From the NCBI RefSeq assembly GCF_021398735.1, contig NZ_CP090349.1:1680501-1744500 (forward strand): 64,000 nucleotides of DNA, written 5' to 3'. The DNA is from Methylobacterium oryzae (GTDB lineage Bacteria > Pseudomonadota > Alphaproteobacteria > Rhizobiales > Beijerinckiaceae). Of the stretch, positions 26,975-35,804 are shown in pieces. A model generated the notes under the pieces. The model saw only the letters and a list, made by a program, of their open reading frames with translations, was not told the DNA's origin and did no database searches. Each line of letters begins with the position of its first letter. Within the stretch, counting starts at the first letter, position 1. The position numbers and the translations under genes are program-made.

Positions 26975-28285
26975 ATGCCTCGCTTGCGCTGGCTCATGAT
27001 CGGCCTCTGCATGGCCGCCAACGCCATCAACTACATCGACCGCGCCAACCTCGCGGTCGCCGCGCCATCCATGACCAAGGAACTCGGGCTCGACGCCACC
27101 GACATGGGCCTGATCCTGTCGGGCTTCTTCTGGACCTACGCGATCATGCAGCTGCCCTTCGGCTACGTGGCCGACCGGGTCGGCGCGCGGCTCTCCCTCG
27201 TCGTCGCGGTGGTCTGGTGGTCGGCCTGCACGGCGCTGACCGCGGTCGGACGGGGGTTCCTGTCCCTGCTCGGCCTGCGCATGCTGCTCGGTATCGGTGA
27301 GGCCGGGGCCTACCCGTCCTTCGCCAAGGTCGCGGCCTCGTGGTTCCCGCGCAGCGAGCGCAGCTTCGCCAGCAGCATCTTCGACAGCGGCTCCCGGGTG
27401 GGCTCCGCCCTGGCGATCCCGCTGGTCTCCTGGGTCATCGCGACGCTGGGCTGGCGGGAATCCTTCGTCGTCACCGGCGTGCTGGGCTTCGTCTGGGCGG
27501 TGTTCTGGATGTGGCTCTACCGCGAGCCCGAGAACCACCCGAAGGTGTCGCCGGAGGAGCTCGCCCGGCTCCGGGCCGCGCAGGAGCGGCCGAAGACCAT
27601 CGACGCGGCGGACGCCCAGAACCAGGTGCCGTGGCTGTCGCTGTTCCGCTACCGCACGGTCTGGGGGATGATGGCCGGCTTCTTCTGCCTCAACTTCGTG
27701 ATCTACTTCTTCATCACGTGGTTCCCGACCTATCTGGTCAAGGCGCGGGGCTTCTCCCTGGCGGAGCTCGGCACGCTCGGCAGCCTGCCCGCCCTGGCGT
27801 CGATCCCCGCGGGCTGGCTCGGCGGCTTCGCGTCGGACGCGCTCTACCGCCGTGGCTGGAGCCTCACCGCCGCCCGCAAGACCTGCCTCGTCGGCGGCAT
27901 GCTAATGTCGTCGGTGATCACCCTGTCGATCATCGCGCCCAACATCTACGTGGCGCTGCTGTGCTTCGCGGTCGCCTACGGCAGCCTCGCCTTCACGGCG
28001 GCCTCGATTTGGGCGCTACCCGGCGACGTGGCGCCGACCCCGGCCCACGTGGCCTCGATCGGCGGCATCCAGAACTTCGCGTCGAACGTCGCCGGGATCG
28101 TGACGACGACCTTCACCGGCGTCATGCTGACGGTCACCCAGGGCTCGTTCGTGATCCCCCTGATCGTGGCCGGCGGGTTCTGCCTGCTGGGCGCCTTCAT
28201 CTACCTGTTCGTGGTCGGCGAGATCGCGCCGCTGCCGGTCCGCGACGCTCGCGCCCCGGCCCTGCGCCCCGAAGCGGCGCGGTGA
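26975..28285 (+). CDS. MFS transporter, ACS (anion:cation symporter) family, sugar-acid type
   Basis: Inner-membrane permease of 436 residues with 12 predicted helices in two halves around a cytoplasmic loop at about 185-220. NYIDRANLAVAAPSM in helix 1 and FGYVADRVGARLSL between helices 2 and 3 are typical of the anion:cation symporter branch that includes glucarate, galactonate and hexuronate permeases. It lies between the Ldh-type dehydrogenase and the UxaA-type dehydratase, so it probably imports the substrate of this pathway. GGGAGGAG lies 7 bases before the start. Confidence 0.92.
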   Translation: MPRLRWLMIGLCMAANAINYIDRANLAVAAPSMTKELGLDATDMGLILSGFFWTYAIMQLPFGYVADRVGARLSLVVAVVWWSACTALTAVGRGFLSLLGLRMLLGIGEAGAYPSFAKVAASWFPRSERSFASSIFDSGSRVGSALAIPLVSWVIATLGWRESFVVTGVLGFVWAVFWMWLYREPENHPKVSPEELARLRAAQERPKTIDAADAQNQVPWLSLFRYRTVWGMMAGFFCLNFVIYFFITWFPTYLVKARGFSLAELGTLGSLPALASIPAGWLGGFASDALYRRGWSLTAARKTCLVGGMLMSSVITLSIIAPNIYVALLCFAVAYGSLAFTAASIWALPGDVAPTPAHVASIGGIQNFASNVAGIVTTTFTGVMLTVTQGSFVIPLIVAGGFCLLGAFIYLFVVGEIAPLPVRDARAPALRPEAAR

Positions 28286-28331
28286 CGGCGCGGTGACGGC
28301 GACCGGCGCGACGGCATCCGAGGAGAGACCG

Positions 28332-29855
28332 ATGTCCACGTATCCCGTGATCACCCTCCGCCCCGCCGACGGCGTGGCCGTGGCCCGCGGCGCCATCGAG
28401 CCGGGAACGCCGGTCGCCGACGGCGTCGCGGCGGCGGAGCGGATCCCGGCCGGCCACAAGGTCGCGGTCCGGGCCCACCGGAGCGGCGAGCCGGTGACCA
28501 AGTACGGGCAGATCATCGGCTTCGCCAAGGCGGACATCGCGGCCGGCCGCCACGTCCACGTCCACAATCTCGGGATGGGCGAGTTCGCCCGGGACTACGC
28601 GTTCGGGGTCGATGCGAGGCCGACCCAGCTGGTGACGCCGCCCGCGACCTTCCAGGGCATCCGCCGCCCCGACGGGCGCGTGGCGACGCGCAACTACGTC
28701 GGCATCCTCACCTCGGTGAATTGCAGCGCGCACGTCGCCGACCTGATCGCCGACGCGTTCCGGCGGCACCCGATCCTCGGCCTCGACCCGCTCGCCCCCT
28801 ATCCCAACGTCGACGGTGTCGTGGCGCTGACCCACAAGACCGGCTGCGGCATGGCGATGGGCGAGCCGCTCCGGCTCCTGCGGCGGACGCTCGCGGGCTA
28901 CGCGCGGCACGTCAACTTCTCCCACATCGTCATGATCGGGCTCGGCTGCGAGGTGAACCAGATCGGCGCCTTCCTGGAGGAGCAGGGGCTCGGCGGCCGG
29001 ATCCGCAGCATGAACATCCAGAGCCTCGGCGGCACCCGGAAGACCGTCGAGGCCGGGATCGAGTTCGTGACCGGCATCCTGGCCGAAGCGAACGTGGTCC
29101 ACCGCGAGCCGGTGCCGGCGAGCGAGCTGATCGTCGCCCTGCAGTGCGGCGGCTCGGACGGGTATTCCGGCGTGTCGGCCAACCCGGCGCTGGGGATCGC
29201 CAGCGACCTCGTGGTGCGGAACGGCGGCACGGTGATCCTGTCGGAGACCACCGAGACCTACGGCGCCGAGCACCTGTTCACCCGCCGCGCTATCAGCCCG
29301 GAGGTCGGCCAGAAGCTCGTCGACCTGATGCACTGGTGGGAGGAGTACACCCGCAAGGAGGGCTCGGAGATCGACGCGAACCCGTCGCCGGGCAACAAGG
29401 CCGGCGGCCTGACCACGATCCTGGAGAAGTCCCTCGGCGCCATGGCGAAGGCCGGCAGCACCAACTTGGTCGACGTGCTGCGCTACGCCGATCCCGTCAC
29501 CGCCAAGGGCTTCGTCTTCATGGACACGCCCGGCTACGACCCGGTCTCGGCGACCGGGCAGGTCGCGGGCGGCGCGAACCTCGTCTGCTTCACCACCGGC
29601 CGCGGTAGCGTGTTCGGCTGCAAGCCGTCGCCTTCGATCAAGATCGCCACCAACTCGGCCATGTACCGTCGACTCGAGGAGGATATGGACGTCAATTGCG
29701 GCACGATCCTCGACGGCGCGGAGAGCGTGGAGCAGGCCGGCCACCGGATTTTCGACCTCATCCTGCGGGTCGCCGGCGGCGAGCGGACGAAGAGCGAGCA
29801 GTTCGATTTCGGCGCGTCGGAATTCGCCCCCTGGCAGATCGGCGCGACCGTGTGA
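28332..29855 (+). CDS. UxaA family altronate/galactarate-type dehydratase
   Basis: Iron-dependent sugar-acid dehydratase of 507 residues, full length. Residues 1-100 are the SAF domain (LRPADGVAVARGAIEPG, VHNLGMGEF). Residues 110-505 are the catalytic domain, with VATRNYVGILTSVNCS, THKTGCGMAMGEPLRLL, IGLGCEVNQIGAFLEEQ and CGGSDGYSGVSANPALG; the Cys residues of these segments are the usual metal ligands. It removes water from an aldonate or aldarate to yield a 2-keto-3-deoxy acid. The exact substrate is open. The start is 46 bases after the transporter stop, with GGAGAG upstream. Confidence 0.92.
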   Translation: MSTYPVITLRPADGVAVARGAIEPGTPVADGVAAAERIPAGHKVAVRAHRSGEPVTKYGQIIGFAKADIAAGRHVHVHNLGMGEFARDYAFGVDARPTQLVTPPATFQGIRRPDGRVATRNYVGILTSVNCSAHVADLIADAFRRHPILGLDPLAPYPNVDGVVALTHKTGCGMAMGEPLRLLRRTLAGYARHVNFSHIVMIGLGCEVNQIGAFLEEQGLGGRIRSMNIQSLGGTRKTVEAGIEFVTGILAEANVVHREPVPASELIVALQCGGSDGYSGVSANPALGIASDLVVRNGGTVILSETTETYGAEHLFTRRAISPEVGQKLVDLMHWWEEYTRKEGSEIDANPSPGNKAGGLTTILEKSLGAMAKAGSTNLVDVLRYADPVTAKGFVFMDTPGYDPVSATGQVAGGANLVCFTTGRGSVFGCKPSPSIKIATNSAMYRRLEEDMDVNCGTILDGAESVEQAGHRIFDLILRVAGGERTKSEQFDFGASEFAPWQIGATV

Positions 29856-29878
29856 GGGAGCGGGGCGCGCGCTCCGCC

Positions 29879-29968
29879 GTCATCGCGAGCGCAGCGCGGC
29901 GATCCGGGGAGGCGAAACTTCGGTGAGTGTGGCGCAGCCCTGGATTGCTTCGCTGCGCACGCAGAGAC
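29879..29968. repeat. REP-like inverted repeat pair between convergent genes
   Basis: The left unit (29879-29909) reads GTCATCGCGAGCGCAGCG and so on; the right unit (29938-29968) reads CCCTGGATTGCTTCGCTGCG and so on, close to the reverse complement of the left unit. The centre is a 28-base spacer. Units of this shape are a familiar short interspersed repeat of alphaproteobacterial genomes. The pair sits between the 3' ends of uxaA and the reductase gene and could act as a two-way terminator or mRNA stabiliser. Confidence 0.65.
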
Positions 29969-29998
29969 GGCCATTCCGACCGCCGTGCAGGCCTGGTC

Positions 29999-31045
29999 TC
30001 AGAGGTCGGTCCGGACCACGTGCGGGAAGCTCAGGATGAAGTCGGGGCCGAAGGCCGTGACCGGCGTGTGGAAGCCGGGCGCGACGGTGCCGGCAGCGAC
30101 GCGGCGGGCCGCCTCCAAGGCGGTCCAGACGGTGAGCGTGTAGCCCTCGGGCGTCTCCATCCGGCTCGCCGCGCGGCGGCCGGCGCCGTCCCAGGCCTCC
30201 GCCAGGAAGGTGCTGCGGGCCTTCTCGCGCGCGGCGGCCGAAGGGCCCTCCGGCAGCCGGTCGATGCCGCGATTGATCAGGCGCTGCGCGGTGCCGCCCG
30301 CGATGATGCGGCGGATGCCGGCGGGCAGGCCGGCCGCCGCCGCCATGGCGGGGAAGGCCTCGAAGTAAACGTCTATGTTCGGGACGCCGGTCGAGTACCA
30401 CGCGCTCGACACGTCGCCCCAGCCGAGCCCGACGGTCCGGCGCGGTCCCGTTCCGAAATCCGCGGTGGCGCGCGGCGGGCTCGGCAACTCTACGATGCGC
30501 CCGTCCCGGCGCACCCGCGTGCCCCAGGCGATGCCCTCCACCATGGTGCGGGCCGTGCCGCGGCTGAAGCCGCCGAACCCGCCGATGGAGATGCGCAGAT
30601 GCGTCGCGCCGGGAACGCGGCCGGCCACGTGCGCGGCGAGGCAGTCGCTCGGCACCACGTCGAAGCCCGCCGCCGGCAGGAGGACGATGCCGGCCGCCTT
30701 CGCGGCCGCATCCTTGGCCGCGAGGGCCTCCAGCACCGCGATCTCGCCGGTGATGTCGACGTAGTGCGCGCCGGCGGCGAGGCAGGCCTCGGCCATCGGC
30801 CGCGCCGTCCGCGAGAACGGGCCGGCCGCGTGGATCACCGCCGCCACGCCCGCGAGGGCGGATTGCAGGCCCGCGGCATCGTCGAGCCGCGCGGCCCGCA
30901 TCTCGAGGTTCAGCCGGGCCGCCAGCGGCCGCAGCTTCTCGGGATCGCGCCCTGCCAGGATCGGGCGCAATCCCTGCCCGACGGCGTGCGCGGCCAGGAG
31001 CTGCCCGGTATAGCCGGTGGCGCCATAGATCAGGATCGCGGTCAT
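29999..31045 (-). CDS. Saccharopine dehydrogenase-like NADP-binding protein
   Basis: Protein of 348 residues with an N-terminal Rossmann domain: ILIYGATGYTGQLLAAHAV gives GXXGXXG, and LAGRDPEKL the following strand. VIHAAGPFSRTARPMAEACLAAGAHYVDITGE is a strong signature of the saccharopine dehydrogenase / trans-acting enoyl reductase group. The C-terminal half has the family fold but no residues that fix a substrate. Housekeeping lysine biosynthesis is unlikely; a lipid or polyketide enoyl-reductase or an uncharacterised role is possible. Transcribed away from the DUF3298-like gene. Confidence 0.85.
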   Translation of the reverse strand: MTAILIYGATGYTGQLLAAHAVGQGLRPILAGRDPEKLRPLAARLNLEMRAARLDDAAGLQSALAGVAAVIHAAGPFSRTARPMAEACLAAGAHYVDITGEIAVLEALAAKDAAAKAAGIVLLPAAGFDVVPSDCLAAHVAGRVPGATHLRISIGGFGGFSRGTARTMVEGIAWGTRVRRDGRIVELPSPPRATADFGTGPRRTVGLGWGDVSSAWYSTGVPNIDVYFEAFPAMAAAAGLPAGIRRIIAGGTAQRLINRGIDRLPEGPSAAAREKARSTFLAEAWDGAGRRAASRMETPEGYTLTVWTALEAARRVAAGTVAPGFHTPVTAFGPDFILSFPHVVRTDL

Positions 31046-31186
31046 CCCGGGGTTCTGACACCGCTTCCGCCGGTGTCAAAGCGCGCGCCGCGTCGCCGCC
31101 CCGGATGCTAGGGCTGCGCCGATCCGATCGTCCCGCGGCGGGGATCTGAAACCCTCCGTCCCCGCCCGAACAGGAGCCGAGGCACG

Positions 31187-31999
31187 ATGTACGAGCGTAA
31201 CCTCCCGCCGCGCGCGCGCCGCGCCAGCCGCAGGATCGCCTGCCTTGGCGCTGTCCTCCTGGGTCTGGCCGCGCCCGCCCGGGCCGGTGACGGGTCGGTG
31301 GTCCTGAAGGCGCCGTCCGACGCGAGCCCCGGCATCGCCGCCATGCCGCAGATCGCCGCGCCGGCCGACGAGGCCGAGCGTCGGATCAACGCGGCGCTGA
31401 AGCGCCTCGACGCGCGGGCCCTGCAGGCCGAGCAGGCGTGCAAGGATCAGGGCGGGAAGAACAGCTCCTGGGAGCGCACCGTCCAGGCCCCGATGCGCGG
31501 CCCGCGCTTCCTGAGCTTCGTCATCTTCGACAGCGGGTTCTGCGGCGGCGCGCACCCGAACAGCGGCACGATGTCGATCGTCTACGATCTCACCACCGGC
31601 GCCCCGGTCGATTGGACGACCCTGCTGCCCAACTCCCTGACCGGCAAGCTCGCCCTGGCGGAGGGCCCGGGCGGGACCAAGATGGTGACGCTCGCGTCGA
31701 AGAGGCTGCACGCCCTCTACCTCGCGGGCTATCGCCCGAAGACGGGCGATCCGAAGGCGGACGACGCCGACAAGGAGTGCCGCGAGGCCGTCGCCGAGAC
31801 CTATGACGGGCAGCCGCCGGCCATGATGGCGTGGCTCGACGCCAAGGCCGGTGGCCTCGCGGTGCAATTCGACCTCGCGCACGTCGTCCAGGCCTGTGCC
31901 GACCCGGTGGTGATTCCCGTGGCGACGCTGCGCCGGGAGGGCGCGCAGCCGCTCCTGGCCGTCGCGCTGGAATCCGCGCACGCGCAGGCCTCGAAGTGA
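31187..31999 (+). CDS. Secreted DUF3298/RsiV-like protein
   Basis: Exported protein of 270 residues. A basic N-terminus and hydrophobic stretch (ACLGAVLLGLAAPARA) form a signal peptide. The middle includes FLSFVIFDSGFCGGAHPNSGTMSIVYDLTTGAPVDW; the GGAHP element followed by a description of a settable baseline resembles the DUF3298/DUF4163 module of PdaC and anti-sigma RsiV proteins, which often bind lysozyme or cell-wall material. Four Cys in the mature part could form two disulfides. The assignment is tentative, but export is clear. PutA follows 102 bases downstream. Confidence 0.65.
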   Translation: MYERNLPPRARRASRRIACLGAVLLGLAAPARAGDGSVVLKAPSDASPGIAAMPQIAAPADEAERRINAALKRLDARALQAEQACKDQGGKNSSWERTVQAPMRGPRFLSFVIFDSGFCGGAHPNSGTMSIVYDLTTGAPVDWTTLLPNSLTGKLALAEGPGGTKMVTLASKRLHALYLAGYRPKTGDPKADDADKECREAVAETYDGQPPAMMAWLDAKAGGLAVQFDLAHVVQACADPVVIPVATLRREGAQPLLAVALESAHAQASK

Positions 32000-32101
32000 C
32001 GCGATCGGCCACAGCGTGTTCGGCCTCGACGCGGGCCCCCGACGGTGTAGCGTGAGTCCGCGACGGCGCGATGCCAGCGCGCCGTGTCCGAGGGGCGGCC
32101 C

Positions 32102-35100
32102 ATGTCTGGATCCGGCGTTGTCGACGAGGCGGCCGTCGCGGCGAGCGGGCCTTTCGGCGCGTTCGCCGGCGGCCTGCCGGACCTGTCGCCCCTGCGGCGG
32201 GCGGTGATCGCGGCCTGCCGGCGGCCCGAGCGGGACTGCGTGCTCCCGCTCCTCGAAGAAGCGCGCCTGCCGCCCGAAGCGGCTCGGCGCGTCGCCGAGG
32301 ACGCGCGTCGCCTCGTCGAGACCCTGCGGCGCCAGGGCACCCGCGGCGGCGTCGAGGGGCTGATCCAAGAGTACGCGCTGTCCAGCCAGGAAGGCGTGGC
32401 GCTGATGTGCCTCGCCGAGGCGCTGCTGCGCATCCCCGACGCGGCGACGCGGGACGCGCTGATCCGCGACAAGATCGCCGGCGGCGACTGGGCCGCCCAT
32501 CTCGGGCACAGCCCGTCGCCCTTCGTCAACGCGGCGACCTGGGGCCTGCTCGTGACCGGCAAGCTGGCGGCGACCCGGGACGAGGCCGGCCTGTCGGCCG
32601 CGCTCACCCGGCTGATCGCCCGCGGCGGCGAGCCCGTGATCCGGACCGGCGTCGATCTCGCCATGCGGATGATGGGCGAGCAGTTCGTGGCGGGGCGAAC
32701 CATCGCCGAGGCCCTGCGGCACGCGGCGCGGCTCGAGGCGAAGGGCTTCACCTACTCGTACGACATGCTCGGCGAGGCCGCCGTGACCGCCGAGGACGCC
32801 GAGCGCTACCGGCGCGCCTACGCGGACGCGATCGCGGCGATCGGCGCGGCCTCTGCCGGGCGCGGCGTGCTCCGCGGCCCTGGAATCTCGATCAAGCTGT
32901 CGGCGCTCCATCCCCGCTACGCCCGCGCGCAGCGCGACCGGGTCCTGGCCGAACTCTATCCCCGCGTGCGGGACCTCGCCCGCCTCGCCGAGGGGCACGG
33001 CATCGGTCTCAACATCGACGCCGAGGAGGCCGACCGCCTCGACCTGTCGCTCGACATCCTGGAGCGTCTCGCCGCCGAGCCCGATCTCGCCGGCTGGGAC
33101 GGGCTCGGCTTCGTGGTCCAGGCCTACGGCAAGCGCTGCCCGTTCGTTATCGACGTGCTGATCGACCTCGCGCGGCGGTGCCGCCGGCGGCTGATGGTGC
33201 GCCTCGTGAAGGGCGCCTACTGGGACAGCGAGATCAAGCGGGCGCAGGTCGACGGTCTGGCGGATTTCCCGGTCTTCACCCGGAAGGTCCACACCGACGT
33301 CTCGTACCTCGCCTGCGCGCGCCGGCTGCTCGCGGCGCCCGACGCGGTCTTCCCGCAATTCGCCACCCACAACGCCCAGACCCTCGCGAGCATCGTCGAG
33401 ATGGCCGGCCCGGATTTCCGGCTCGGCCAGTACGAGTTCCAGTGCCTGCACGGCATGGGCGAGCCGCTCTACGAGGCGGTCGTCGCCGGCGAGATCCTGC
33501 AGCGGCCCTGCCGCATCTACGCGCCCGTGGGCACCCACGAGACCCTGCTCGCCTACCTGGTGCGGCGCCTCCTGGAGAACGGGGCCAACACGTCCTTCGT
33601 CAACCGGGTCGCCGACAAGGCCGTGCCGGTGGCGGATCTGATCGCCGACCCCGTCGTCGCCGTCGAGGCCGCGCCGGATCCCGGCGCGCCGCATCCGCGG
33701 ATCGCGGCCCCCCGGGCGCTCTACGGCCCGGCCCGCGCCAACGCGGCCGGGCTCGACCTCGCCGACGAGGCGGCCCTCGCCCAGCTGTCGGACGGGTTGG
33801 CGGCGAGCGGCCGCACCGCGTGGCGGGCGGCACCCTCGGGCGCGGACGACGCGGCGGCCGACGAACCCGTCCACAATCCCGCCGACCGCCGGGACATCGT
33901 CGGCTTATACCGGGCGGCGACGGCCGAGACCGTGGCGGTCGCCGTGGCGCGCGCGCAGGCGGGCGCGGCCGGCTGGGCGGCGACGCCGGCGACCGCGCGC
34001 GCCGCCTGCCTGCGGCGGGCCGCCGACGCCCTCGAGGCGCAGATGCCGCCGCTGATCGGGCTCGTCGTGCGGGAGGCGGGCAAGACCTGCGCGAGCGCCG
34101 TCGCGGAGATCCGCGAGGCGGTCGACTTCCTCCGCTACGCCGCCGCCGAGGCCGAGCGGACCCTCGGGGACGCGCACGCGCCGCTCGGTCCGGTCACCTG
34201 CATCGCGCCGTGGAATTTTCCGCTGGCGATCTTCGTCGGTCAGGTCGCGGCCGCCCTGGCGGCGGGCAACACGGTCCTGGCGAAACCCGCCGAGGAGACC
34301 CCGCTGATCGCGGCCGCTGCCGTCCGCGCGCTGCACGCGGCCGGGATTCCCGTCGAGGCGCTGCACCTCCTGCCGGGCGACGGCCGTGTCGGCGCCGCCC
34401 TGGTCGAGGATCCGCGCGTGCAGGGCGTGATGTTCACCGGATCGACGGCGGTGGCCAAGGGCATCCAGCGGGCTCTGGCGGAGCGGCTGAACCGTTTCGG
34501 CGAGCCGGTGCCGTTCGTGGCCGAGACCGGCGGCCAGAACGCCCTCGTGGTCGATTCCTCCGCGCTCGCCGAGCAGGTGGTGGCGGATGTCATCGCCTCG
34601 GCCTTCGATTCCGCCGGGCAGCGCTGCTCGGCGCTCCGCATCCTGTGCCTGCAGGAGGAGATCGCCGACCGGTTGCTGCACATGCTGAAGGGCGCCCTGC
34701 GCGAGCTGCGGGTGGGCGACCCGCGGGCCCTGCCCGTCGATGTCGGGCCGGTCATCACCGCCGAGGCCGCCGACCGGGTCGTCGGACACGTGGCGCGGAT
34801 GCGCGCGCGGGGCTTCCCGGTGGAGCAGTTTCCCCTGCCGCCCGAGGCCGGCGCCGGGACCTTCGTGCCGCCGACCCTGATCGAGATCGGGGCCGTCGCC
34901 GATGTCGAGCAGGAGGTGTTCGGGCCGGTGCTGCACGTGCTGCGCTACCGCCGCGACGGCCTCGACGCGCTCCTCGCGGCGATCGACGCGACCGGCTACG
35001 GGCTCACCTTCGGGCTGCACAGCCGCATCGACGAGACCATCGACCGCGTCCTCGACCGCGTGCGGGCCGGCAACCGCTACGTCAATCGCAACATCATCGG

Positions 35101-35788
35101 CGCGGTTGTCGGCGTGCAGCCCTTCGGCGGCTCCGGGCTGTCGGGGACGGGCCCGAAGGCCGGCGGCCCGCTGGCCCTCGGCCGCCTGCTGCGACGCGCA
35201 CCCGCCGCCGCCCGCGACGGGCTGGCCGCCGACGATTCGGCACTGCGTCCCTACACGGCGTGGCTGCGCTCGCGGCACCGGCACGACCTCGCGGACAGGC
35301 TCGAATCCGTCCGCTATCCCAGCCGCGCCGCGATCGCGCTGGCCGGTCCCGTCGGAGAGCGCAACCTCTACGCGCTGCGTCCCCGCGGGCGCGTCGCGGC
35401 TGTGGCGGCGACCGAGACGGCGCTCCTGCTCCAGCTCGGCGCGATCCTCGGCACGGGCAACGCGGCCGTCGTCATCGGGCCGGACGGGCGCGATCCGGTC
35501 CTGGACGGTCTGCCGGAAGCGTGCGCGGCGCGGGTTGCCCGGGCGCCGGACCTCGACCGCGCGGGCGCGATCGCCGGGGTCCTGTTCGCGGGCGACGCCG
35601 ACGACCTGCTGGCCCTGAACAGGGCCGTCGCGGCCCGCGAGGGCGCGATCCTGCCGATCCAGGCCCGCTGCCCGGAGGCGCTGGCGGCCGGCGACCTCTA
35701 CGATCCGGCCGGCCTGGTGGAGGAGGTCACCACCACGATCAACACCGCGGCGGCCGGCGGCAATGCCAGCCTGATGAGCGTCGGGTGA
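32102..35788 (+). CDS. putA: Bifunctional proline dehydrogenase / delta-1-pyrroline-5-carboxylate dehydrogenase PutA (no RHH domain)
   Basis: Trifunctional-size enzyme of 1228 residues that oxidises proline to glutamate using FAD then NAD. The proline dehydrogenase barrel (about 190-480) carries FTYSYDMLGEAA, KLSALHPRY and KGAYWDSEIKRAQ. The aldehyde dehydrogenase part (about 590-1030) has APWNFPLAIFVGQ, VAETGGQNA (Glu about 807) and SAGQRCSAL (catalytic Cys about 842). A further C-terminal ALDH-superfamily-like domain ends TTTINTAAAGGNASLMSVG. No N-terminal ribbon-helix-helix repressor domain is present, which makes it a type B PutA. The ATG at 32102, with GAGGGG 6 bases upstream, is preferred over GTG at 32084. 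No regulator gene is adjacent. Confidence 0.96.
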   Translation: MSGSGVVDEAAVAASGPFGAFAGGLPDLSPLRRAVIAACRRPERDCVLPLLEEARLPPEAARRVAEDARRLVETLRRQGTRGGVEGLIQEYALSSQEGVALMCLAEALLRIPDAATRDALIRDKIAGGDWAAHLGHSPSPFVNAATWGLLVTGKLAATRDEAGLSAALTRLIARGGEPVIRTGVDLAMRMMGEQFVAGRTIAEALRHAARLEAKGFTYSYDMLGEAAVTAEDAERYRRAYADAIAAIGAASAGRGVLRGPGISIKLSALHPRYARAQRDRVLAELYPRVRDLARLAEGHGIGLNIDAEEADRLDLSLDILERLAAEPDLAGWDGLGFVVQAYGKRCPFVIDVLIDLARRCRRRLMVRLVKGAYWDSEIKRAQVDGLADFPVFTRKVHTDVSYLACARRLLAAPDAVFPQFATHNAQTLASIVEMAGPDFRLGQYEFQCLHGMGEPLYEAVVAGEILQRPCRIYAPVGTHETLLAYLVRRLLENGANTSFVNRVADKAVPVADLIADPVVAVEAAPDPGAPHPRIAAPRALYGPARANAAGLDLADEAALAQLSDGLAASGRTAWRAAPSGADDAAADEPVHNPADRRDIVGLYRAATAETVAVAVARAQAGAAGWAATPATARAACLRRAADALEAQMPPLIGLVVREAGKTCASAVAEIREAVDFLRYAAAEAERTLGDAHAPLGPVTCIAPWNFPLAIFVGQVAAALAAGNTVLAKPAEETPLIAAAAVRALHAAGIPVEALHLLPGDGRVGAALVEDPRVQGVMFTGSTAVAKGIQRALAERLNRFGEPVPFVAETGGQNALVVDSSALAEQVVADVIASAFDSAGQRCSALRILCLQEEIADRLLHMLKGALRELRVGDPRALPVDVGPVITAEAADRVVGHVARMRARGFPVEQFPLPPEAGAGTFVPPTLIEIGAVADVEQEVFGPVLHVLRYRRDGLDALLAAIDATGYGLTFGLHSRIDETIDRVLDRVRAGNRYVNRNIIGAVVGVQPFGGSGLSGTGPKAGGPLALGRLLRRAPAAARDGLAADDSALRPYTAWLRSRHRHDLADRLESVRYPSRAAIALAGPVGERNLYALRPRGRVAAVAATETALLLQLGAILGTGNAAVVIGPDGRDPVLDGLPEACAARVARAPDLDRAGAIAGVLFAGDADDLLALNRAVAAREGAILPIQARCPEALAAGDLYDPAGLVEEVTTTINTAAAGGNASLMSVG

Positions 35789-35804
35789 GCTCGCATCTGC
35801 CCGG

